A stretch of 64,000 bases of DNA from Graphilbum fragrans (GCA_001513895.1 LLKO01000004.1:1-64000), one strand, 5' to 3'; numbered from the stretch's first letter, positions 43,282 to 55,800 are shown. Notes: a model not told the origin generated them from the letters alone. Numbers and translations are program-made.

Positions 43282-43490
43282 TGCGAAGGTGTTGTTGTGA
43301 GGTAGGAGACAGAGGTGTCAGATGCGAAGCAAGAGAAGAGAGTAAGAGGGCAAGCTGGTGTAAGTGAAGCTTGGTGAAAGTGGCTTTGGTGCGTTTGTGT
43401 TTGTTGTGAGATGTGGAGGGAAAAAAAGAAGACCAGATCGAGAGGACGAGGAGGGGGTGGAGGAGGATGGGCTGAACTTATATGGAGGAG
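43282..43490 (-). promoter_or_regulatory. TATA-containing promoter and CT-rich leader
   Basis: Reading the minus strand, a CTCCTC repeat leads into CATATAAG (TATA at about 43482-43477). A long pyrimidine tract and CACAACAAACAC/CACAACAACACC elements follow, before the ATG at 43281. The arrangement and spacing are those of a strong fungal promoter and 5' UTR. Confidence 0.5.
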
Positions 43491-45958
43491 GAGGAGGAGG
43501 CAGAGAGAGGAAACCTGGCAGACAAAGCCGTGAAATGGTATTAATCATTAAAAAATAGCGACAAGCTAAGATCGGCCGTTTCGAGATGACCTTTGGGCGG
43601 AAAGAGCACTTAGATGGGACGGGAGTTGGGAGTGGAGTCGTGTGAACACGAGTGACCCTCGGAGCGCCGCACGACCTGGTGGATTACGCAGTTTGGGCGC
43701 TGGATGACTGCGCCGACATGGATTCGGCTACAGTGGGACATGGGTCTGACAGAAGGAGGGTGGGCCCAGGTGGAAACAAGGGAGAAGGGAAGAACAAGGG
43801 GCAGGGGTGGGTGGGCGTCATGGGCTTCACCGCATTTGTCGGACACCGTTTTGCGGCAGCCACCGTTTTGAAACGGAGCTTTAGCAACGCCGCACGCCTT
43901 CTCGAGGAGATGCTCGCTAATGGTGTCCCGTCGACGTACGAGGATGCGAGACCTGGCTACCTCGTCGCATTTGTCATTCGTCACGCTCGGCTTATTCTGC
44001 GGCGTGCATGGAGCATGGTCATGGTGCATGGTTGTGCACGCTCTGGTCGAATTTCTCAACAGTTGGGGCGCATTGCATTGGTTTTATTGATCTTTAATGA
44101 GCCCAGCAGGCAGAAATTTCGCCTCAGGTATTCGCCCGCAGTGGCCGCCGCAGGCGGTACTTGCAGAGCCAGGGGAGGCCTGGGGCTCTATGTGGTCCCC
44201 AATTTCCCATTCATTCAAATTTTCTTAGGCTGCTCTAGGCTGCAGCAATACATGGCGGTTGTACCCCTCTAGTGGTTTGTAGAGTCTCCCAGGGCGATGT
44301 GTCCGCTGGCACCACAAAGGGGCCTCCTGAAAACGCCCCTAAAAAGCGCCTGTACATAATTATAGGTGGCTGCCCGCCTGCCCGTCCAGCGCCTCGCCGT
44401 TTGTGGCCCGCCTGCCCCACAGGCAATCTGCCAGCCAGAATGACATGGCCTCTGCAATATTAAGTGCAGGCGTGTTCTTCTTAGGGCCTTCTCCAGGGCT
44501 TCTAGCGTCAAACGAGATGCCGTTCCAGGGAAGGCATGTGGGCCAAGACTGGCTGTTTCCTGCTATTTCACTGATCTCCGAGGTGAAGCCCATGCGTAGT
44601 AACTATCCAACCGTCACTACTACACGTAGCATGGATGCCAATGCTTGCACCCAGCCCAAAATGCTGCTAGAAATAGATCCCAACGCTGAGAATACGAGCC
44701 CGGGTGAAATACGAGCTAGAAAGTACGGTGAGCATCGGCCCCATACTTAGTAGAAGGAAAGAGTCTACACTACGAGAAGGCATGGCTACAACTACGAGTT
44801 ACTATTCGTACGGAGTATGGGGTCTGACGATGGCACGGTCAGAAGGATTGCCCCTCTAGGAGTGCCGGCGTGCTTGGTGCCTAACTCGGCAGCTGTGGAA
44901 TGGTGGTGTCCGCTCGTTTGCCTTGTTGTCGGAATGATCAAACCTGCGCCGGTCCATTCCGGAAGCAGTCATGTGGCCTTTTGTTGCGTTCCCCTCCGTA
45001 TCCGGGCCATGATCTGACAGGACAAAACCACAAAACGCGATAAAATGGGCTGTGGGAGAGACAGTGCAGGGCGGCATAAAAGAACACGCCGTATACCGTT
45101 CTCGTGCGGAGCGGAGGAATGTGGCTTGAGGACGTACTGCGTATGTATTACTCAGTCTCAGGGATGCGAGTAATCAGAGTTCCGTCACTACACATGTACT
45201 CCGTATCCTCGTATACTGACCATATTGCTTTTGCTGGCATGCAAAGCATGTGTACCGTATTGTTGTGAGCCCAAATGCACTACTGCTGGATGCGGCTAGG
45301 AACACCGACGCTGCGGACGTGGGTGGGTTTCTGGCACCCAAAGGCATGCAGGGCGAGCCGGAAGGGAAAACACTTAAAACGTTAAATCACCAGAAAAGAA
45401 AAGGACGAGAGACAAAGGAGGACGTGCAGCTCGTTACCCAGCAAATCAGAGGGCCGGAAATGCACCCTAGCCCTCCATCAGCCATCATCCACCGGTCCAC
45501 CACCTCATCAAAATCACATAAAATTGTGGCGGCGGCGGCGGGGAGGCGCCGATTCAGCCCAGCCAGAACCGTGTTTGTGCGTGCAGGTTTGCGCCCGTTT
45601 GGGATTCGTGCATAACTACGAGGAGAGAATGGCGCTGGGACCCTGGCTCGGGGGATACGTAGCAATATTGATTTCCTTCCTGTCGCACACTCGTCCGACA
45701 CGCGTGGTCTGGACCGTGTGAAAAAGGAAACCAAGGGCGGACTGGATGCCCGTCAAGACCAAAGCTGAGCCTACGGAGTATGGCTGAAGACGCAAAAAGA
45801 AAGTACCAAGACAAGGTGAAGCAAAATACGGTGTAGAGACGAGTCAGAGCCACCCCACACGGCGGAGTTGGGACGGGAAAAGTTGGCAGTCCCAAGTGGG
45901 CAGGCCGGTCATGCCGAGCGGTGACCGGAGTGCTTGCTTCGGTGGCCGACATTGGGCA

Positions 45959-46041
45959 TCTATGTGCAAGCGATTATTCGGTATGTGCAAGTGATTATTC
46001 GTGGAGGATTCCGTATGTGCAAGCGATTATTCGTGGAGGTG
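45959..46041. repeat. Imperfect tandem repeat, three units
   Basis: The unit GTATGTGCAAGCGATTATTC, or a one-base variant, occurs three times. The last two copies are followed by GTGGAGG. Spacing is irregular (about 21 and 32 bp). Confidence 0.85.
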
Positions 46042-48007
46042 TAGGTACATCGTCTATGGCTTCGGAGTACGCCTGCTTCACGTCCTCACTTTGACCGACT
46101 GCGCAGGCAACAAACCCCTCTTCACTGCCGTATCAGGATGCGCGGGCGGCACGAAATCGACAGGTTCGCATGCAGCCCTGCCTGCTGTGGTGGCTGCTGG
46201 GCACCGACGCTAAGCCTGTGCTATGCGCTCATTCGGGCCCAGGCATCTTGCCAGTCAGACGTAGTGCGCCGCACGCAGGCACGACGGCGCGACTAGTTGG
46301 CGAGTAGTCTCTCCAACAGGCGTCATAGGGCCACAAAGCCGCCGTACAGCCTCCGTTGGGGTGGGCATGTCCTGCCTGGGTGGTATTCTGGAGGGTGCAT
46401 TGATGTAACCCTGGCCGGGGGTCTCGTCGCCTATGTGCTCCTGCGTCGTCCTTGCTGCTTCGTTTTCTCGTCCCGGATGTGCTCACCGTTCTTTTGCGCT
46501 CCTTGGTGAGTCACAGCCGACCTCCGTAGAGGCTCCGACGGGCAGCCGTTGTCGCTCTGCTAACGGCATCGAGCAGCCAGCGAAGTCGACAATGTACATA
46601 CGTGTACGTGAAACGAGCATACGGAGCACGATGCGACTCTTGGTGGCATGCGCCTGGGCGCCCATTCCAAGCACCGTTCGGGACCGAAACAACGGACGCA
46701 GCGTCCCGCACGGACGGAGATGGCTGCATGCAATACGGACAGAAGACAGCGAAACGGCACGTCCAAAACGAGAGCGTCCATCAGCGCCTCGGCTGAGCTA
46801 GGATGCACTGCCAGGGCCAAGGCGCTTACTCGAACAGAGCGCTGTTGTGTCTTCTATTTTGGCCACGAGGTACACGACGCTCGTCGTATCCAAACAGGGT
46901 GTCGTGCTCGCACACGGTGATTCTGCCATCCCGGCCGAGAGTACATCTGGTAATAGACCGCAATATGCAGGGCGTGTTCTCGCACGAGCATACCCAGTTA
47001 AGAACAAGGATGCTGCGTGTGCGGCGCGTAGGCAAACATGCCGACCAGCGGTCTGCTGCCCCGACCCGGGGGCCAGCGGCCTGTTGTTGGGCTTCACGAC
47101 AACAGACTGGCGGCGCGGGAGCAGAGGAGGGACGCGGGGAGAGTGAGAACGCGGGAACGGCGGGAGGCCATGTGGTCGGCCTAGTCAACTAGCAACGACG
47201 CCGTCCAAGTACTTGCGACTATGTACGAGTACAGCTTACGTCGTCAAAAATAGCACGGTAAGCCGCAGGTCAGCAGGAGCGGAACAGGCAGTAGCCGATA
47301 GAGGCACAGCTCGGCGGTGAGCCGCCATGGCAGCGCTTGTGCCAGACTTCTCGGGCGTGGTTTGTTTCCTGTCGCGCCTGGGCACGTACTCACGCCCAAA
47401 CGGTGTATTCTCTATGCGCCCCGGGAGACTCCGCCGACACAGTCGCAGTACGTCGTAGGCCTGGAAAACATACATAGTCGCAGCAGGCCTCGAAATTGGG
47501 CGAGACGCCCGCCAAACTGTCCGAGCGTTGGCCTTCCAGGCGAGACGTTGCCGCCTTTGTGCCGTTGCGCAAGGACTGCGATCTGGACTCTCGAGATTTG
47601 AGGCTGACTCTCGTTCTCCGTACGTATCGTACGAGTGCTCCGTACGAGTGCATGCATAGGCCCGAAGAGATAAGACAGACGGCAGAACAGTGGAGTACGA
47701 GGCAGGTGTGTCTAAGAATGGCAGTGGTCGCGTACAGAGCAACCTATGGCGCCTCCAATTCGAACGGCCACACTCCGGCCCAGCGGCCAGTTGTTGGGCC
47801 TCAGCCCGCTGCGTCAAAGTCAAACAGATACGGCTCGTCCGACGGAAGGGAGGACTACGCAGTAGTGCCCCAGATGGTCGTTGCAAGCTCGCGTACCTCT
47901 GCGAGCCAAAACCTCTTTTCTCGTGGCGGACGCGCCAAGGCAGACCGGACCTGTCGATCGCTGTTTAGAAAGAGCACCCATCACGCAGTCCAGCGCCTGC
48001 GTAGCGC

Positions 48008-48066
48008 TGTGTCTCTGTTTGCTGTCTGCTGTCTGTTGTCTACTGTTTGCTGTTTGCTGTTCGCTG
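48008..48066. repeat. Short tandem tract (TGTCTGC/TTTGCTG units)
   Basis: About eight degenerate 7-bp units, e.g. TTTGCTGTCTGCTGTCTG, run without interruption. It is simple sequence in non-coding DNA. Confidence 0.75.
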
Positions 48067-51000
48067 CGCTCTCGCGGAGCGTGCGGAGCGGCTCCCTTGC
48101 GAGCACTAAAAGCCCGCGGACTCGTAATAAACGCCGTCATAGCAAACGGCCGCGCATCAACGGCTCGAACTAGCACCCCTGTCCAGCTGAGGAAACGTGA
48201 GTCGCACTTCCTGATCCGCCTGCCTTTTCTGTCGCAGCGCTGGCCTTGTGACCAAGTCACCTGGGCGCTTTGGCGAGCTCGTCTTCCGACTGAGTCTTGT
48301 GTGGGGAAACCAGCCAGACAGTCTCTCGCAGCCTCTCTGTCGGTAACGGGATGGGCATCGGACAGCGAGCAGGAAACGAGCTGTGCTCGCAGTTCTGGCG
48401 TTCCGATCCAAGACCATCATATTCGTACGAGTATGTACACATTCTCGCCGGTTCTGAGCGTGCCCCTTCATTTACAGGTCCCCGTTTTGAGCGGCTGGAA
48501 TATGATTCATTTCGGAACACGCGAATGGCCAACTGCCGACAGAATGAATGGCAGCGCGGCCACAATACTTCCGTGCTTGGGCGTGGGCACGAGTACGACT
48601 ACACAAAGCGGAACAACAGCGGAGACATTCTAGCTTGGCTCGCGTGTCTCCTCGCACTCCGTCATAGAGGTGGTGTGGTTTTGGATGTCTCACTTGCCAG
48701 GGGCTACGAGCAGTCGTGAAAAACCTGGAGCACGCCGGAACGACGAGTCCAAATCAGCCTGAGCCATTGACCAACAGAAACGGCCCTAACAAAGGAACCG
48801 TCAGCCGCCATTCGACGTAACGTGCAGAGTCGCCTCTCCAGATGGAGCCCACGGAGCTCAGCTCGGTCATGTCCGGGCAGCCACAACTAGTTGTTTTACA
48901 TCTTGTTGCATTCTCGCCTTTGTGGACGGAGTACTCGTCCTTTGCCTCTTTCTCATTGTGAAGCGGCCGCAACACGCAGTTGCCCAGCCAGTCGGGCCAT
49001 TCACCAACCTGCCCATCAATAAAGCATGCACGGCTACGGAGCATGCAGTAGTGTCATTTCCTTGTGTACGGGCGCGCCATGCGACAGACGTCTGACATGC
49101 AGTCCAGACCCAAGCCAAAACAGCCACCAGGCTGAGCGAGAGAGCCAATGTGGCAGGCGGCCCGGTATCTTCTGCGTTCTGGGGCGTTAGTGCCAGTGCT
49201 CGCAGCTCGTAGCTTGTTCCGGCGTACACCGCCTGGCACCAGCGGAACTGGGCGAATGAAAAGTGGCTGTTTGCGCCAGCGCCCACCAGGGGCAAACCGA
49301 CAACGAACGGTGCCAGGCACCGGCCCCCTCTTCGGGCGCCACGAGAGACAGACAAAAGAAAACGGCCTAACCACTCGTATTCGTAGACGAAAGAGAAACA
49401 AAACAAGAAAAACAAGAAAGCCAAGAAAACCAGGAGAAACAAAAAAAGACACCACACGCACACCAAAACAGCGCGTGCCGCATCTCCGGGGTTGTAAAAT
49501 TACCATGACGACTACCGTGACGCCGGCTCCCGAAAAGCAAAAAAAGACCAAAAGAAAAAAGGGCACGCTGGGCCAATGTGCCCGGTCCCCGTTTCTTTCC
49601 ACGTGGAAAGCAAGGGGACCCCCTGACCCATGCTTGACCTGTTTCTTTTGGGAAAGGTCAGCTTTTAGTGCTGGCCAAGAAAAAAATATTGCCAGCAGGT
49701 CTCCGGTTTAGTGTTTTCTCTGTTGTCCCTGCGCGTGTTTGGGATGTGCTCGACGATGGAATATGGCCGTCAAACGGAGTCGTATTCACTCTGCTCGCAG
49801 GCAGACTAAATAAAGCGTCTTCTAGAACGTGCTACAGGACTCCGCACATGCATTGAGAAAGGGCGTATGACGGAGTACTGCACTCTTCTTTCTTGCTCTT
49901 GCATAGTATAATAACGACTATGGGGAATAAGGAGTCGTACAGGGAACCTGTTCCCAGCAGTCTGGCCACGCCAGCGTCATTTCTGGAGTCCCACGCTGGT
50001 CCCAACGGCCGAGGACCGAGTGGGAACCATCCCAATGCAGCCAATCCTGGTCCTCGTGATTTCCTACCAGCCAGGGGTAGTGGCCTGGGAAAAACTTTTT
50101 TCTCCCTCCTGCTTGGAAATACGGTGTGCTAGCGGTCGCACGCACAGGGAAAAAACATGCTTCGACGACAAGAAGCGCCGAGGGAACCGACAAGCCCCCC
50201 GGACGAGAAGGAGAAGCCATCACAAAAGGAAGCACGAGAGAAGACGAAAAAAAGACGCCTCTATGCTTGATTGGGGAAGGGGGATGTGATTCCGCTCTCC
50301 CATCACAAGAGCTAGTGGCGACCGTGTGTCCGGTGTGGTGGCATCGGCTCTTGTCTGCCGTTTTTCTGTCCTGCTGTCCTCCGTTTCTGTCGTCATGGAC
50401 AGGCTGGGGATCGACTTTCGTCGACGTCTCGTTGCCACGCCGCAGGTGCTGGCTTCGACATCTCTTTCATTTGCCACCTCCTGAATCTCCGTTTTCTCGG
50501 GGCTGGTACCTGCAGTAGCACGTCCGTGTGCCTCTAAATCTAACCTGCATGCATGCCAAGTAATGTGTTCTCTCAGTGTCCTGGTATGCGGGCACCCGTT
50601 ATATTGGCCCCTTTTTTCTGCTCATGCACCTCTGGCATTCCTCGTAGGGCAGTTGCATTTGCTGCAGATTTTTTCAGACTAATTTGCCTTTCGGCTGCGG
50701 TACGTGCACTACGTCGTCTGTATGTCCATGTATATGTAGTGTAGTAGTTTTGGCCCATCCCAACCCACCATATGATCCTAGTTTCAGATTGTCCCGCGCT
50801 GTCGCCCGTTTGCTCCAGTCTAAACTGTATTCTTCGTGCTGTGCCCAATTTTTCAACTCCTTCGCTTGTGCGTGTAATTGCCATCCGCACTGCTTTGGCT
50901 TCTGGAACGGGACGCAATCAAAGCCAGAGTGCCCCTTTGCGTACTTTGTACATACACGTACAAAACACGTATGTATTTTCATTCTCCCCGGCTGCACCCC

Positions 51001-51410
51001 TTTCCCGTAGTGTACGAGCACCCGTAGAAACCTCTCACCGCAAAATGGACCGCCGCTTCTCCATATTTGCGTACAACCACTCAGCCAAATGGAGCCGGTC
51101 TCTCCGTTTTCGACGCGGTGGGAGAAAGGTGATCCGTCGGCCACCGTGGCAAGCCGACGGATGACGTCTACCTATTCTCACAACACATCACATGTTCACC
51201 CCAGTACCAGAACCCTGGCTACGACGGACCCGCACTGACCCCCAACGGTTAGTGTTGTTGGGTCGACGCCTGGGTGCCTGGAAGATTGAACGTCAGGAGG
51301 ACTAGATGCCTGAATGCCTAGATGCCTGGATGTAGTCTCGGGGCGTTGCGTTGCATCTGTGATGCCATCGTTTTTGCGATCGCCGAATTCGGATAGCCTT
51401 CGGTTGCCTT

Positions 51411-52596
51411 TCAGTCGGCATCTGCCTGTGACTCTCCCTCTGCCTCTCCCCCCTCGTCGTCGGCCATACCCTGGGGCGCCTGTGTAGATGCAATCCAGTT
51501 CTCCATGATGGCCGCGCCGGCACCAGACTGCCCGGATGCGCGACCCTTGGCCTTGCCCGTGGTCGCTGCCGACGAGGAAGACGCCGCACCGGTGCCGCCC
51601 ATCCACGAAGCACTGTTGCTGCTGCCGCCGGTGGTGCGCGTGCGCCGCTTCACGACCAGACAGAGCACACGCCCGTAGAGGGCAAAGCCCTCGTAGCTGA
51701 CGTCCATGCGGAGCTTCTTCTTGTTTTTGCTGTCGGTCTCGTCGGCGTAGGCCGGGATGGGTGCGGCGGCGGCGTCCGTAGGGGCATCGTTGCTGTCTTG
51801 CTGGCTGCTGCCGGAGAAAAGAGACGCTTGGTCGTCGTCGCCATGGGCCGCCCCATCCTCGCCATCCTCGCCCTCCTCGTCCTCGCTGTCGGCGATCTGG
51901 GTCACGTCCTGTGTGGGCCGTTTCCGCTTGGAGCGGCGTGTGGCGCTGAAATCGGGGATCTTGGACAGGTCCAGGGCGTCTTCGGCGTCGCTGTCCTCTT
52001 CGCGGAGGAGCGCGGGCGGTGGTGGCGATGCCGCGTGCCGTCCTATGGAGGAGGCAGTGAGGACGACGTCTTCATCGCCATCGCCGTCGTCCGCGCTGCG
52101 ATCAGGAGCGGCGAGCTCGATTTGTAGGTCCGCGTCTTCGACGTCGATGGGTGCGTCGTGCGCGCCGCCGGTAAGCTTGCTGGAGTTGGAAACGAGCCGG
52201 GTCTGGGTCTTGTCGCGTGCGCGGCGGTGCTTGAAGAGGAGGGAGTGGCGCGTTTCTGTTTCTGTCAAGAAGAGGGCGACCTCGAAGTCCTCTGAGGGGA
52301 GAGGGAGGGGGTTAGCCATGGGCCGCGATGTGTGCTCAAGCTCTGCTCGTACACTCACCCTCCACCAACACGTCCCGGATAGCTCCCTTGTTCTTGGCGC
52401 CCTTTTTGTTGGCGCGCTCGCGCTCTTCGAGCAGCTTCGGCAGCACAAGAGGCCGCACGCTCTCAATGACACGAGGCAAAACAGGGTCGCGCGGATTGAG
52501 CAGCCAAGAGTGGGCGAGGCCTGGGTTGTCGAGGTAGATGCGACACTCGAGCACCGAGTACTTGGTGATGCGCAGGTAGCGGCGTATGGGCGCCAT
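51411..52596 (-). CDS. Conserved-looking protein of unknown function, acidic, probably nuclear
   Basis: Exons 52596-52359 and 52291-51411 give 372 residues. The join makes DVLVEEDFEVALFLTETE, continuous across the splice. The first 130 residues look like a compact folded domain (MAPIRRYLRITKYSVLECRI, then LDNPGLAHSWLLNPRDPVLPRVIESVRPLVLPKL, FLTETETRHSLLFKHR). The remainder is acidic and disordered, with SDEEGEDGEDG and a KRKRP basic patch that could be a nuclear signal. A short hydrophobic strand pair (YEGFALYGRVLCLVVKRR) comes near residue 290, followed by a Ser/Gly-rich stretch and an acidic tail (ADDEGGEAEGE). I believe the N-terminal block is shared among filamentous ascomycetes but cannot name it. 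It is divergent from the Ism1 gene across only 286 bp. Confidence 0.8.
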
Positions 52597-52882
52597 GGCG
52601 AGCAGCGTGTTTAACGTGCAGGTTGACGTCGACGTCAGGGTCGAGCTCGAAGAGGGCTTCTGCTTCTGCCTTTGAGGTGTGGCTGACTATCGTTATCGTG
52701 GGTGGATGACAGAGTTAAAGTGGGGCACACCACTACTTTGCGAGCACGGAAAAAGAGCTGCAAAGAACGAATCGTAGACAGCCCACGAACGGCGACATTG
52801 GCGGCTACCAGCACTGCAATTGTAGAGTCGAGGCGGGTTTTTGCGAAATTGTTGTGCTGCACAGTATGCGGCCGCAGCAGCG

Positions 52883-55800
52883 ATGTCAAAGTCCTGGGCA
52901 TCGACGCTGAAGCTGCCTAAGTCGTCCTTTCCGTGAGTGCCGATTTTTTTTGTTTTGCGATCCCCTCGCTTCGAGACACACAGAGGAAAAAAGGACCGGC
53001 TAACGATTGCAGTCCACGGCCCTTGCCAGAGTTCCGAGCGGTATACCTCCAGCGTAGCACGGACGAGCTGTACAAGTGGCAGCAGCAGACGCAGCGGCCG
53101 GCCAAAGACGCCTTTGTGGTGCACGATGGACCGCCGTATGCGAACGGCAAGCTGCACGTGGGCCATGCGCTCAACAAGATCCTCAAGGACATGAGCCTGC
53201 GCGTGAAGCTGCAGCAGGGACGGCGGGTGCACTACCGGCCGGGCTGGGACTGCCACGGGCTGCCAATTGAGCTCAAGGCGTTGGCCGCCGCGGGGGCCGC
53301 TCTGCCGAAAAACGGCCCAACCCCCGCGCCGGACCCAAAAGCAAACGACCACGCGAAAACCAAGACACAGCCGAACAAGACGGACGCGGAGAACGATGCG
53401 GCGGCGGCCGGGTTTGCGGCGCTGTCGCCGGTGGCGGTGCGGCGGGTGGCGCGGGAGCTGGCGACGCGGACGATCGCGGAGCAGATGCGGGAGTTTCGCA
53501 GCTTCGGAGTGATGGCGGACTGGGCGGGCCGCTGGACGACGATGGACGCGGACTACGAGGCGCGGCAGCTGCGGCTGTTCCAGCAGCTCGTGGGCAAGGG
53601 CCTGATCTACCGCAAGTACCGGCCGGTGTACTGGTCGCCGTCGTCGCGGACGGCGCTGGCCGAGGCGGAGCTCGAGTACAGCGACCAGCACGTCTCCACG
53701 GCGGCCTTTGTCCAGTTTTCCGTCGTCGGCCGCAGCCTGCCCGCGCCGCTGCGCGCCGTCCTCGGCTGCCACCCCCTCGCGCTCGTCGTCTGGACCACCA
53801 CGCCCTGGACGCTGCCGGCCAACGAGGCCATTGCCGTGCACCGCGACCTGGCGTACGCCCTGGTGCAGATCGGCGGCCGCCCCGAGCGCCTCGTGGTGGC
53901 CGAAGCGTGCCTGGAGACGCTGGAAGGGCACTGCTGTGCGGCGGGCGCCGACGCCGCGGATCCGGCACCGCTGGTGGTCCACGCACGCGGTCTTCTCGGC
54001 GCCGACCTGCTCGGCCTGCAGTACACGAACCGCCTGCGCGGACACGCCGCGGCGCCGCAGCCAGTGATCCACGCCGATTTTGTGACCGCCACGTCGGGCT
54101 CGGGGCTGGTGCACGTGGCCCCGGGACACGGCTTCGAAGACTACGAGGTCGGCGTCGGGCTGGGACTGGCGGCGCCGGCCCCCGTCGACGAGGAGGGCCG
54201 GTTCACGGCCGAGGCGTATCCGGACGCCCCCGAGAAGCTGGCCGGACTGGCGGTGCAAGGCGCCGGAGGGGCGGCGGTGGTGGCTCTGCTCGGCGCGGAC
54301 GTGCTGGCGACGCAGCGGTACAAGCACAAGTACCCGTACGACTGGCGGACGAAGAAGCCGGTGATTGTGCGGGCGACGGCGCAGTGGTTTGCGGACGTGG
54401 CAACGATCAAGGACGAGGCGGTGGCGAGCTTGGCGTCCGTGGCGTTCGTGCCGGAGACCGGCCGCAGCCGCCTGGAGAGCTTCGTCATGGGCCGCAGCGA
54501 GTGGTGCATTTCGCGGCAGCGCGCATGGGGCGTGCCCATCCCGGCGCTGCACGGCGACGACGGCAGCGTGGTGCTGACGGAGGCGACGGTGGCGCACATT
54601 CTGGGCGTCGTGCAGGAGCGGGGGACGGATGCGTGGTGGGCAGACGCCGCGGACGAGCCGGCGTGGATCCCGGCGGCGCTCCGGGGGGGGCCGGTGCGGT
54701 TCCGGCGAGGGACCGACACGATGGACGTGTGGTTTGACAGCGGCAGCAGCTGGAGCATGCACGGCAGCGACGCGCAGGCGGATGTGTACCTCGAGGGCAG
54801 CGACCAGCACCGGGGGTGGTTCCAGTCGAGTCTGCTGACACGGGTGGCGGCCCTGGGCACCGGGACCGGCCCAGCGACACAGCTGGCGCCGTTCAAGACG
54901 CTCGTGACGCACGGGTTCATGCTGGACGGCGAGGGCAAGAAGATGTCCAAGTCGCTGGGCAATATTGTGACCGGGGCCGAGGTGATGGACGGGACGCTGC
55001 TGCCTCCGCTGAAGAAGAGCAAGAGCCGGCGGAAGAAGGGCGCGGCCGCCCCAGAAGCCACTCCAGGTATTGCAGCCACAGCACCCGCCTACGACGCTCT
55101 CGGCCCTGACGCGCTTCGGCTGTGGGTGGCCAGCAGCGACTACACCGGGGACGTGGTCATGAGCCAGACCGTGCTTCAGGCCACGCACACCATGCTGGTC
55201 AAGTACCGCACGATCCTCAAGATGCTGCTAGGGTCGATGCACGCGTCCGCCCGCACGGCGCCGCTGACCGCCCTCGACCACATGGCCGTGCTGCAGCTGC
55301 GCGACGCCATGGCGGCGGTGGGCGCGGCCTACGATGGCTTTGAGTTCTACAAGGCCGTCGCCAGCCTCAACCACTGGCTCGCCAACGACCTGTCCGCCTT
55401 CTACCTCGAGGCCGCCAAGGACCGGCTGTACTGCGCGGACGGGGGCGGCGTGCTCGAGCCGATCTTCCTCGGCCTGACACGCATGCTGGCGCCGGTGGCG
55501 CCGGTGCTGGTCGAGGAGGCCTGGGACCATGCGCCGGCATGGCTGACGAGGTGAGAGAAAGATGCCGGCTTACATAAGCATATGCGTAGGACATACTGAC
55601 AGGACCAGCTCCACCACGCACCCCCTGCGGGAGCTGTACACGGCGCCGGTCGTCGACGCGGCGCGGCTGCCCGGGGACGCGGCGCGGCTGCGGCGTGCGA
55701 TGCCGGTGGTGATGGCGGCGCACGCGGCGGTGAAGGCGGCGTCGGAGCGCGCGCGGAACGACAAGGTGATGGGATCGTCGCTGCAGTGTTCGGTGGTGCT

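Larger units (their letters stand above)
43491..51410. other. Gene-poor region, part 3 (7.9 kb)
   Basis: No supported protein gene or RNA gene found on either strand. ORFs up to about 250 codons occur (for example 43652-44272 and 47881-48633) but overlap one another on both strands, shift composition and show no domain, so I leave them out. Contents worth noting are TACGGAGTA words at 44809, 45198 (reverse) and 45772, a 20-bp-class tandem repeat at 45959-46041, a TGTCTGC/TTTGCTG tandem tract at 48008-48066 and recurring GTACGAGTA fragments. GC content is near 50 percent, lower than the coding blocks. The 3' end of the next minus-strand gene is at 51411. Confidence 0.5.

Noticed and set aside
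43652..44272. 206-codon plus-strand ORF with overlapping minus ORF
   Set aside because: Both strands are open over the same bases, composition drifts along the frame, and there is no promoter-like leader or recognisable motif.
45959..46041. CRISPR-like repeat array
   Set aside because: Only three copies, irregular spacing, eukaryotic genome and no cas genes. It is a plain tandem repeat.
47236..48720. Several 100-250-codon ORFs on both strands
   Set aside because: They overlap each other, have Arg/Ser/Thr-heavy random-looking composition, and show no domain, intron signals or leader. They may be remnants but I cannot support a gene or pseudogene.
52693..55188. 831-codon minus-strand ORF
   Set aside because: Antisense to isoleucyl-tRNA synthetase, which carries HVGH and KMSKS. 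Its composition is His/Arg/Val-rich without any domain.
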